The translations under genes and the position numbers were made by a program. From positions 4,453,001 to 4,517,000 of the forward strand of contig NZ_CP070982.1 of the NCBI RefSeq assembly GCF_018417595.1: DNA of 64,000 bases. Reading direction: 5' to 3'. Below are positions 57,236 to 64,000 of the stretch, in pieces (the stretch's first letter is position 1; every line of letters starts with the position of its first letter). The notes under the pieces are model-generated. The model was not told where the DNA came from. It did no database searches and saw only the letters and a list, made by a program, of their open reading frames with translations. The stretch comes from Pseudomonas entomophila (GTDB taxonomy: Bacteria; Pseudomonadota; Gammaproteobacteria; Pseudomonadales; Pseudomonadaceae).

Positions 57236-58527
57236 TGATCCGACGCTATTGGTTGTATGTACTGATTCCCCTGGTCCTGGCCGCCCTGGCCGGTGGCACG
57301 GCCTTCTGGCTGTGGACCCGCCCAGCGCCCGAGGTTCGCCTGGAGCAGCTGACCCTGAAGGACGGCAGCAGCCTGACCCGTGCCACACCCGGCGTGCGTG
57401 CCAAGGCCCGGGTCGCCATCGGCGTGCCCCAGGAACAGGCCCTGAGCGACAAGCAGCTGCTCGACCTGAGCCAGGCCGGTGAAGCCCAGCTGGTGCAAGT
57501 GATCCTGCCACCGGCCGACTGCACAAAACAGCAGGCCGCCATGGACGAGGCCATCACCCAGCTGGCCGACAAACCCACCCTGGTCGCCGGCATCGGCCCA
57601 GGCGCCGCCCAGGCCTGGCGCTGGCTGGCCGCACAGAGCGACGACAAGGCCCGTGCCATTTCGGTGGACTTCACCGTCGAGCAGCCGGGTTGCCAGGCCG
57701 CCCTGCCCAAATCCGCCGCCCATGGCCACTGGAACGTGGCCTGGAACGATAACCCGGACGACGCCAGCGCCGCCTTCGTGCGTGACCAGGCCAACGCCGA
57801 AACCAGCATTGCCGACTACGACATCCACCTGCCGCAGGTGCTCAAGGCCCAGTTGACCCAGGCCCTGGTCGGCCAGGACGGCAATGCCCTGGCCATCCCG
57901 GTGGTGGAAGTTCCGGCCGGCCAGACCACCGACACCGTGACCCTGTTCCTTTCCGGCGACGGCGGCTGGCGCGACCTGGACCGCGACGTGGCCGGCGAGA
58001 TGGCCAAGCTCGGCTTCCCGGTGGTGGGTATCGACACCCTGCGCTACTACTGGCAGCACAAGACACCGGAACAGAGCGCCGCCGACCTGTCCGAGCTGAT
58101 GCAGCACTATCGCCAGAAATGGGGCACCAAGCGCTTCGTGCTGACCGGCTATTCGTTCGGTGCCGACGTGCTGCCGGCCATCTACAACCGCCTCTCCGCA
58201 GAAGACCAGAAGCGCATCGACGCCGTGATCCTGTTGGCGTTCGCCCGCAGCGGCAGCTTCGAGATCGAAGTCGAGGGCTGGTTGGGCAAAGAGGGCCAGG
58301 AAGCCCCGACCGGGCCGGAAATGGCCAAGCTGCCTGCATCGAAAGTCGTGTGCATCTACGGTGTGGAAGAGACCGACGAAAGCGGCTGCACCGACAAGAC
58401 CGCCGTGGGCGAGCGCATGAAGCTGCCAGGCGGCCATCACTTCGATGAGAACTATCCGGCACTGGCCAAGCGCCTGATCGACGAGATCGAGACGCGCCAG
58501 GGGAAGTCCAGCGTCGCTGAAAAGTGA
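57235..58527 (+). CDS. AcvB/VirJ-family periplasmic hydrolase
   Basis: A 430-residue alpha/beta hydrolase. Residues 1-28 are a signal peptide or anchor (LYVLIPLVLAALAGGTAFWL). The C-terminal catalytic domain has the nucleophile Ser307 in LTGYSFGADVLPA, with the catalytic His in LPGGHHFDENY. AcvB of Agrobacterium hydrolyses lysyl-phosphatidylglycerol, and a P. aeruginosa homologue acts on alanyl-phosphatidylglycerol, as I recall. Its ATG overlaps the mprF stop, which strongly supports a role in recycling the MprF product. It ends at a terminator. Confidence 0.88.
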   Translation: MIRRYWLYVLIPLVLAALAGGTAFWLWTRPAPEVRLEQLTLKDGSSLTRATPGVRAKARVAIGVPQEQALSDKQLLDLSQAGEAQLVQVILPPADCTKQQAAMDEAITQLADKPTLVAGIGPGAAQAWRWLAAQSDDKARAISVDFTVEQPGCQAALPKSAAHGHWNVAWNDNPDDASAAFVRDQANAETSIADYDIHLPQVLKAQLTQALVGQDGNALAIPVVEVPAGQTTDTVTLFLSGDGGWRDLDRDVAGEMAKLGFPVVGIDTLRYYWQHKTPEQSAADLSELMQHYRQKWGTKRFVLTGYSFGADVLPAIYNRLSAEDQKRIDAVILLAFARSGSFEIEVEGWLGKEGQEAPTGPEMAKLPASKVVCIYGVEETDESGCTDKTAVGERMKLPGGHHFDENYPALAKRLIDEIETRQGKSSVAEK

Positions 58528-58532
58528 CATGA

Positions 58533-58563
58533 AAAAGGGGCCGCATCAGCGGCCCCTTTTATT
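58533..58563 (+). terminator. Terminator of the mprF operon
   Basis: AAAAGGGGCCGC (58533-58544), ATCA loop, GCGGCCCCTTTT (58549-58560), then ATTT. Confidence 0.88.
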
Positions 58564-58575
58564 TACCCTTGTTCA

Positions 58576-58604
58576 CCTGTAGAAGCCGGCCTTGCCGGCG
58601 AACC
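58576..58604. repeat. Palindromic repeat of AGCCGGCCTTGCCGGC type
   Basis: GCCGGCCTTGCCGGC with a CTGTAG flank, the same variant as at 25438. It sits between the convergent mprF operon and kup. Confidence 0.75.
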
Positions 58605-58608
58605 GCCC

Positions 58609-60519
58609 TCAGATTTCGACCTGGGTCCCCAGTTCGATCACCCGGTTCAACGGCAGGTTGAAGAACCTCAGGTTGCCGTTGGCGTTCTTCAGCAGGAACG
58701 CGAACAGGTTCCCCCGCCACCGCGACATCCCTTCAAGACGCGACGCGATCACCGTCTCGCGGCTGAGGAAGTAGGTGGTTCGCATCGGGCTGAAGTCCAG
58801 ATCGTCCAAATGGCACAGTTTCAGTGCCGCCGGCACGTCCGGCTCGTCCATGAACCCGAAGTGCAACAGCACCCGGAAGAACCCGTCACCATAGGCTTCG
58901 ACCTCGAACCGCTCGTGTTCCGGCACCCGTGGCCGATCCTCGCTGACCACCGTCAGCAGCACCACCTGGCTGTGCAGCACCTGGTTATGCAACATGTTGT
59001 GCAGCAACGCGTGAGGCACGGCATCGGCCCGGGCGGTGAGGAACACGGCCGTCCCCTCGACCCGGTGCGGCGGCTGCACCCGGATGCTGCTGATAAAGAC
59101 CGGCAGCGGCAAAGCCCCTTCGTCGATACGGTCGACGAGAATCTGCTTGCCCCGCTTCCAGGTACTCATCAGCACGAACAGCACGATCCCCGCCAAGACA
59201 GGGAAGGCACCGCCCTGGACGATCTTCGGCACGTTGGCGGCGAAGAACAGCCCGTCGACCAGCAGGAAGCCCACCAGCAACGGCACCGCCAGCACCGGTG
59301 GCCACTTCCACAGCAGCAGCATGACCGCCGACACCAGGATCGTGGTCATCAGCATCGTGCCGGTCACCGCCACGCCATAGGCGGCGGCCAGGGCGCCGGA
59401 GGATTCGAAACCGATCACCAGCAGCACCACGCCAACCATCAGCGTCCAGTTCACCGCGCCGATGTAGATCTGCCCCTGCTCGTCGCTCGAGGTGTGCTGG
59501 ATCTGCATGCGCGGCACATAGCCCAGCTGGATGGCCTGGCGGGTCAGGGAGAAGGCCCCGGAAATAACCGCCTGTGAGGCGATCACCGTGGCCATGGTGG
59601 CCAGGCCGACCAGCGGCAACAACGCCCAGCTAGGCGCCAGCAGGTAGAACGGGTTGCGCGCGGCCTCCGGATTCTGCAGCAGGATCGCGCCCTGACCAAA
59701 GTAGTTGAGCACCAGGGCCGGCAGCACCAAGGCAAACCAGGCGCGGGCGATCGGCTTGCGACCGAAATGCCCCATGTCGGCGTACAGCGCCTCGGCACCG
59801 GTCAGCGCCAGCACCACCGCACCGAGAATGGCCACGCCCATGCCTGGGTGGACAATGAAGAAGTTCAGCGCCCAGCCCGGATTGAAGGCCTTGAGCACTT
59901 CCGGGCTCTGCGAGATGCCGTGCACACCCAGCGCCCCCAACACCACGAACCAGGTGACCATGATCGGGCCGAACAGCTTGCCGATCTTCTCGGTGCCATG
60001 CTTCTGCACCAGGAACAGCGCCACCAGCACCACCAGCGAGATCGGTACCACCCAGTGGTCGATGCCCTCGAAGGCCAGGCCCATGCCCTCCACCGCCGAC
60101 AGCACCGACACCGCCGGTGTGATCATGCTGTCGCCGTAGAACAGCGAGGCGCCGACCAGGCCGCAGCCGACCATCAGCGCCCGCAGCTTCGGATACTCCG
60201 CCGTCGCCCGCCGCGCCAGCGCGGTAAGCGCCATGGTGCCGCCCTCGCCCTGGTTGTCGGCACGCAGGATGAACATCACGTATTTGAACGACACCACCCA
60301 CAGCAGCGACCACAGGATCAGCGACAGGATGCCCAGCACCCCGTCGTGGTTGACCTGCACGCCATAGCCACCGGTAAAGACCTCTTTGAGGGTGTACAAC
60401 GGGCTGGTGCCGATATCGCCATAGACCACCCCGACCGCTGCCACGAGCAGGCCCAGCGACCGCGCCGCCCCCTGCTTGCCCTCGTGCCCGCCCTCGGCGT
60501 GACTGCTTGCCTGAACCAT
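58609..60519 (-). CDS. kup: Low-affinity potassium transport protein Kup
   Basis: A 636-residue K+/H+ symporter of the KUP/HAK/KT family. About 12 hydrophobic segments fill residues 20-440. The first helix holds the signature [20 protein letters not shown], and the family [13 protein letters not shown] and [12 protein letters not shown] motifs follow. A C-terminal cytoplasmic domain (about 450-636) completes it. ATG 60519 gives the short Gly/Glu-rich N terminus seen in homologues; the longer frame upstream is not conserved. It appears monocistronic and divergent from rimO. Confidence 0.95.
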   Translation of the reverse strand: MVQASSHAEGGHEGKQGAARSLGLLVAAVGVVYGDIGTSPLYTLKEVFTGGYGVQVNHDGVLGILSLILWSLLWVVSFKYVMFILRADNQGEGGTMALTALARRATAEYPKLRALMVGCGLVGASLFYGDSMITPAVSVLSAVEGMGLAFEGIDHWVVPISLVVLVALFLVQKHGTEKIGKLFGPIMVTWFVVLGALGVHGISQSPEVLKAFNPGWALNFFIVHPGMGVAILGAVVLALTGAEALYADMGHFGRKPIARAWFALVLPALVLNYFGQGAILLQNPEAARNPFYLLAPSWALLPLVGLATMATVIASQAVISGAFSLTRQAIQLGYVPRMQIQHTSSDEQGQIYIGAVNWTLMVGVVLLVIGFESSGALAAAYGVAVTGTMLMTTILVSAVMLLLWKWPPVLAVPLLVGFLLVDGLFFAANVPKIVQGGAFPVLAGIVLFVLMSTWKRGKQILVDRIDEGALPLPVFISSIRVQPPHRVEGTAVFLTARADAVPHALLHNMLHNQVLHSQVVLLTVVSEDRPRVPEHERFEVEAYGDGFFRVLLHFGFMDEPDVPAALKLCHLDDLDFSPMRTTYFLSRETVIASRLEGMSRWRGNLFAFLLKNANGNLRFFNLPLNRVIELGTQVEI

Positions 60520-60754
60520 CGACCACTCCCGAGAAGGCCCTAACAGACCAATAGAATCCTCACCCACGCCAGGGCATGCCAGCCACCCGGACGCAACGGC
60601 GCGAAGCATAGCGCAGCGTTCGTCGCTTTTCTGCTGGTAAAGCAACCTTGTGCTCGCTAGAATTGCGCACTTTTTGATCAGAGGCGCCCAGAGCGCCCTC
60701 CAGGATCGCCCCCGTTACCGGCCGGGCGACCTGTATTCAATACCGAGGTTAGCC

Positions 60755-62086
60755 ATGTCCACCACTCCCGCCACCCCGAAGGTCGGCTTCGTCAGCCTGG
60801 GCTGCCCCAAGGCCCTGGTCGATTCCGAACGCATCCTGACCCAGCTGCGCATGGAGGGCTACGAAGTCGTGCCCACCTACGAAGACGCCGACGTGGTGGT
60901 GGTCAACACCTGCGGTTTCATCGACAGCGCCAAGGCCGAGTCGCTGGAAGTGATCGGCGAGGCGATCAAGGAGAACGGCAAGGTCATCGTCACCGGCTGC
61001 ATGGGGGTCGAGGAAGGCAGCATCCGTGACGTACACCCGAGCGTGCTGTCGGTCACCGGCCCGCAGCAATACGAGCAGGTGGTCAACGCCGTGCATGAGG
61101 TGGTGCCGCCACGCCAGGACCACAACCCGCTGATCGACCTGGTGCCGCCACAGGGCGTCAAGCTGACCCCGCGCCACTACGCCTACCTCAAGATTTCCGA
61201 AGGCTGCAACCACAGCTGCAGCTTCTGCATCATCCCGTCGATGCGCGGCAAGCTGGTCAGCCGCCCGGTCGGTGAGGTGCTGAGCGAGGCCGAGCGCCTG
61301 GTCAAGGCCGGCGTCAAGGAGATCCTGGTGATCTCCCAGGACACCAGCGCCTATGGTGTCGACGTCAAGTACAAGACCGACTTCTGGAACGGCCGCCCGG
61401 TCAAGACCCGCATGCTCGAGCTGTGCGAGGCCCTGAGCAGCCTGGGCGCCTGGGTGCGCCTGCACTATGTCTACCCGTACCCGAACGTCGACGACGTGAT
61501 CCCGTTGATGGCCGCCGGCAAGATCCTGCCGTACCTGGACATCCCGTTCCAGCACGCCAGCCCCAAGGTGCTCAAGTCGATGAAGCGCCCGGCCTTCGAA
61601 GACCGCACCCTGGCGCGCATCAAGCACTGGCGCGAACAGTGCCCGGAGCTGGTGATCCGTTCGACCTTCATCGTCGGTTTCCCCGGCGAAACCGAGGAAG
61701 ACTTCCAGTACCTGCTCGACTGGCTGACCGAAGCCCAGCTCGACCGCGTCGGCTGCTTCCAGTATTCGCCCGTCGAAGGCGCACCGGCCAACGACCTGGG
61801 CCTGGAAGAAGTGCCGGATGACGTCAAACAGGAGCGTTGGGACCGCTTCATGGCCCATCAGCAGGCGATCAGCGCCGCGCGCCTGCAGCAGCGCATCGGC
61901 AAGGAGATCGAAGTACTGATCGATGAAGTCGAGGAGCAGGGCTCGGTCGGCCGCAGCTTCTTCGACGCGCCGGAGATCGACGGCAGCGTGTTCATCGATG
62001 GCGACCATGGCTTCAAGCCAGGCGACAAGATCCGTTGCCGCATCGTCGATGCCGATGAGTACGACATGTGGGCCGAGCCCATCTGA
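60755..62086 (+). CDS. rimO: Ribosomal protein S12 methylthiotransferase RimO
   Basis: A 443-residue radical SAM enzyme adding a methylthio group to Asp88 of ribosomal protein S12. The N-terminal UPF0004 domain carries the auxiliary-cluster Cys residues ([23 protein letters not shown]). The radical SAM motif [15 protein letters not shown] has CX3CX2C spacing, and a C-terminal TRAM domain (about 375-440) binds the substrate. ATG 60755 starts [20 protein letters not shown]; the upstream frame is not conserved. It ends at a terminator. Confidence 0.97.
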   Translation: MSTTPATPKVGFVSLGCPKALVDSERILTQLRMEGYEVVPTYEDADVVVVNTCGFIDSAKAESLEVIGEAIKENGKVIVTGCMGVEEGSIRDVHPSVLSVTGPQQYEQVVNAVHEVVPPRQDHNPLIDLVPPQGVKLTPRHYAYLKISEGCNHSCSFCIIPSMRGKLVSRPVGEVLSEAERLVKAGVKEILVISQDTSAYGVDVKYKTDFWNGRPVKTRMLELCEALSSLGAWVRLHYVYPYPNVDDVIPLMAAGKILPYLDIPFQHASPKVLKSMKRPAFEDRTLARIKHWREQCPELVIRSTFIVGFPGETEEDFQYLLDWLTEAQLDRVGCFQYSPVEGAPANDLGLEEVPDDVKQERWDRFMAHQQAISAARLQQRIGKEIEVLIDEVEEQGSVGRSFFDAPEIDGSVFIDGDHGFKPGDKIRCRIVDADEYDMWAEPI

Positions 62087-62103
62087 ACGATGCCCAGCTG
62101 AAG

Positions 62104-62133
62104 ATACCCCGCCTACTGGCGGGGTATTTATTT
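62104..62133 (+). terminator. Terminator of rimO
   Basis: ATACCCCGCC (62104-62113), TACT loop, GGCGGGGTAT (62118-62127), then TTATTT. Confidence 0.88.
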
Positions 62134-62171
62134 GCATCTATGTTTTCCTCAATGGCCCTGAGGATCATCGG

Positions 62172-62630
62172 ATGTCGCCCACCGTCACGCTGCAGACGCC
62201 CCGCCTGAGCGACTACCCCGAGCTGGTCCGGGTCTGGGAGGCCTCGGTCCGCGCCACCCACGACTTCCTGCCGGATGGCTACATCGTGTTGCTGCGCGAA
62301 CACGTGCTCTGCAAATACCTCGATGCCGTGATGCTGGTCTGCTGCAAGGACAGCCATCGGCGCATCCTCGGTTTTGCCGGCGTGGCCAACGGCCGCGTCG
62401 ACATGCTGTTCGTCGCGCCCGAGTACCGTGGCCAGGGTATCGGCCGGCGCCTGCTGCGGCATGCGGTAAACGAACTCAACGCCGAGCGGCTGGACGTCAA
62501 CGAACAAAACCCACAAGCCTTGGGCTTCTACCTGCACGAAGGCTTCGAGGTGTATGGCCGCTCGGAAACAGACGGCCTTGGACAGCCTTACCCCCTACTG
62601 CATATGAGGCTTGTTCGTACAACCCCCTAG
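62172..62630 (+). CDS. GNAT-family N-acetyltransferase
   Basis: A 152-residue acetyltransferase. The acetyl-CoA site has the motif A pattern VDMLFVAPEYRGQGIGRRLL with the R/Q-x-x-G-x-G/A loop, and the C-terminal motif B reads ALGFYLHEGFEVYGRSETD. It resembles the YjaB branch. The acceptor (amino acid, peptide or small molecule) is unknown. ATG 62172 has TGAGGA at proper spacing; the longer frame runs into the rimO gene and its terminator. Confidence 0.85.
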   Translation: MSPTVTLQTPRLSDYPELVRVWEASVRATHDFLPDGYIVLLREHVLCKYLDAVMLVCCKDSHRRILGFAGVANGRVDMLFVAPEYRGQGIGRRLLRHAVNELNAERLDVNEQNPQALGFYLHEGFEVYGRSETDGLGQPYPLLHMRLVRTTP

Positions 62631-62751
62631 GACCTCCACCAACGAAACCGTCTCCCCTCTCCTAAAAGGCGGAAATGACATCGATTTGCAGCCGCGGAGC
62701 TGCGCGGGCAGGTACAATGGAGGCTTTCCCTGCCTCGTGAAACCCTTGTCC

Positions 62752-63462
62752 ATGTCCGAACCCATTCGCCTTTCCAAACGCCTCATCGAACAGCTTGGCT
62801 GCTCCCGCCGAGAGGCCGAACTGTACATAGAAGGCGGTTGGGTCACGGTCGATGGCGTGGTGGTCGAGCAACCGCAGTTCAAGGTCGCCGACCAGCGCGT
62901 CGAACTGTTGCCCGGCGCCCGCGCCGAAACCCTGGAGCCTGTGACGCTACTGCTCAACCAGCAGGCGGGCCAGGACACGGCAGCCGCCCAGGCCAGCCTG
63001 AGCATGGCCAGCCTCAGTGATGCACACCGCGAAGGCGTGCGCCCGCTCCACGGGCATTTTGCCCGCCAGGCGTGCGTCGCCCCGCTGCTACCTGGTGCCA
63101 CCGGCCTGCAGCTGTTCACCCAGGACTGGCGGGTCACCCGCAAGCTCGACGCCGACCTGCGCCGCATGGAGCAGGAATACATCGTCCAGGTGAGCGGCGA
63201 AGCCAAGCCCGGCGCGCTGGAACGCCTTGCCCGCGGCGTCGAGCGCAAGGGCGTGGAACTGCCACGGGCCAAGGCCAGCTGGCAGAACGAACAGCACCTG
63301 CGCATGGTCCTGAAGAACCCGCAACCGGGGCTGATCGAGCAACTGTGCGAGACCGCCGGCCTGAAGGTCCTGGCCATGCGCCGCATCCGCCTGGGCGGCG
63401 TGTCGATGGGCAAGCTGCCATCGGGGCAGTGGCGCTATCTAGCCGCCACCGAACGTTTCTAG
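62752..63462 (+). CDS. RsuA/RluF-family pseudouridine synthase-like protein, catalytic Asp absent
   Basis: A 236-residue protein with an N-terminal S4 RNA-binding domain (about 5-60, IRLSKRLIEQLGCSRREAEL) and an RsuA-type synthase fold. The end GLKVLAMRRIRLGGVSMGKL with LPSGQWRYL matches the family C terminus. At the active site, where the family has GRLDxxxxGL, this protein reads CVAPLLPGATGL: the catalytic Asp aligns with Leu113. The QIRRM segment is also replaced (GLIEQLCE). It may therefore bind RNA without isomerising uridine, or use another residue. ATG 62752 matches the S4 start; the frame upstream is not conserved. Confidence 0.8.
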   Translation: MSEPIRLSKRLIEQLGCSRREAELYIEGGWVTVDGVVVEQPQFKVADQRVELLPGARAETLEPVTLLLNQQAGQDTAAAQASLSMASLSDAHREGVRPLHGHFARQACVAPLLPGATGLQLFTQDWRVTRKLDADLRRMEQEYIVQVSGEAKPGALERLARGVERKGVELPRAKASWQNEQHLRMVLKNPQPGLIEQLCETAGLKVLAMRRIRLGGVSMGKLPSGQWRYLAATERF

Positions 63463-63512
63463 CCTCACCGCCGCGCAATGACTGGCGCGGCACCTGAACA
63501 GGATTCGCTGCA

Positions 63513-63974
63513 ATGAACCACAACGATGTACTGCGCAGCCTGCGCTACATGCTCAAGGCCAACGACCAGAAGATGGCCGAGATCATCAAGCTCTCCGGCC
63601 TGGAGGTCACCGCCGAGGCCATCGCCGGCTACGTGAAGAAGGAAGAAGAACCGGGCTTCGTGCGCTGCCCGGAAAAAGTCATGGCGCATTTTCTCGACGG
63701 CCTGGTGATCCACCGCCGCGGGCGTGACGACAGCCGTGCGCCGCAGCCCGTCGAAGTGCCGGTGACCAACAACACCGTACTGAAGAAACTGCGGGTGGCA
63801 TTTGAATTGAAGGAAGACGACCTGCACGCGGTGCTCAAGTCGGTGAACTTCCCAGTCTCGAAACCCGAGCTCAGCGCCCTGTTCCGCAAGGTCGGCCATG
63901 ACAACTACCGCCCCTGCGGCGACCAGTTGCTGCGCAACTTCCTCAAGGGCCTGACGCTTCGCGTGCGCGGCTGA
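63513..63974 (+). CDS. DUF1456 (YehS-like) family protein
   Basis: A 153-residue protein with two copies of the DUF1456 domain, about residues 3-70 and 88-150. Both begin with a similar pattern: NHNDVLRSLRYMLKANDQKM and TNNTVLKKLRVAFELKEDDL. E. coli YehS has the same layout; its function is unknown. AGGA lies 10 bases before the ATG. It follows the RsuA-like gene by 50 bases on the same strand and may share its transcript. Confidence 0.88.
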   Translation: MNHNDVLRSLRYMLKANDQKMAEIIKLSGLEVTAEAIAGYVKKEEEPGFVRCPEKVMAHFLDGLVIHRRGRDDSRAPQPVEVPVTNNTVLKKLRVAFELKEDDLHAVLKSVNFPVSKPELSALFRKVGHDNYRPCGDQLLRNFLKGLTLRVRG

Positions 63975-64000
63975 CGGGCGATGCAGCATACGGTCTCGCC

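Overview
The window reads as chromosome of a Pseudomonas putida-group bacterium. Base composition is GC-rich, and many encoded proteins match, from memory, P. putida families: XenA, the McpU-type chemoreceptor, OprL/Pal, an OprD-family porin and a non-discriminating AspRS. Gene order resembles, from memory and in reverse, the PP_1256 to PP_1198 stretch of P. putida KT2440. Intergenic gaps carry typical P. putida REP hairpins. Nearly all genes are full length. I see no insertion sequence, prophage or CRISPR array.

Layout. 1-2.7 kb: end of a (hydroxy)proline-type catabolic operon (2-oxoglutarate semialdehyde dehydrogenase, partial, and an FAD D-amino-acid dehydrogenase). 2.9-4.4 kb: xenA divergent from an ArsR-type regulator, with a perfect palindrome between them. 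4.5-8.3 kb: malate:quinone oxidoreductase with a signal-peptide-like N terminus, a YhfL-like lipoprotein, a 1.1-kb stretch of gene remnants, and a small coiled-coil membrane protein. 8.3-19.3 kb: tRNA-Ser(CGA) and housekeeping genes purC, a metallo-beta-lactamase-fold protein, bamC, dapA, gcvR, bcp, a PerM-type permease, a TusA-like protein, a BepA-like M48 protease, nadA and a YdgA-like protein. 19.6-25.4 kb: an APC-family transporter with a possible leader ORF, a McpU-like dCACHE chemoreceptor, and a CptA/EptC-type phosphoethanolamine transferase.

25.5-32.5 kb is the most accessory-looking block. On the minus strand a membrane-fusion protein, a C39-peptidase ABC transporter and a TolC-family protein overlap stop-to-start. 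They are followed by a GT2 glycosyltransferase and a CatB-type acyltransferase. Divergently, a 65-residue peptide carries a textbook double-glycine leader. Together these look like a colicin V-type peptide secretion system with its own uncharacterised cargo, placed beside tRNA-Lys.

32.6-47.6 kb: queC-queE, the complete tolQRAB-pal-cpoB operon with ybgC, ruvCAB, yebC, aspS, an FmdB-type zinc-ribbon protein, a ribbon-helix-helix protein, a Dps-like protein, a membrane-anchored cold-shock protein, slyX and a HIT protein. 48.3-64 kb: an OprD-type porin, proS, a lipoprotein, dinB, three tandem initiator tRNA genes each with its own promoter and terminator, mprF with an AcvB/VirJ-type hydrolase, kup, rimO, a GNAT acetyltransferase, an RsuA-family protein that lacks the catalytic Asp, and a DUF1456 protein.
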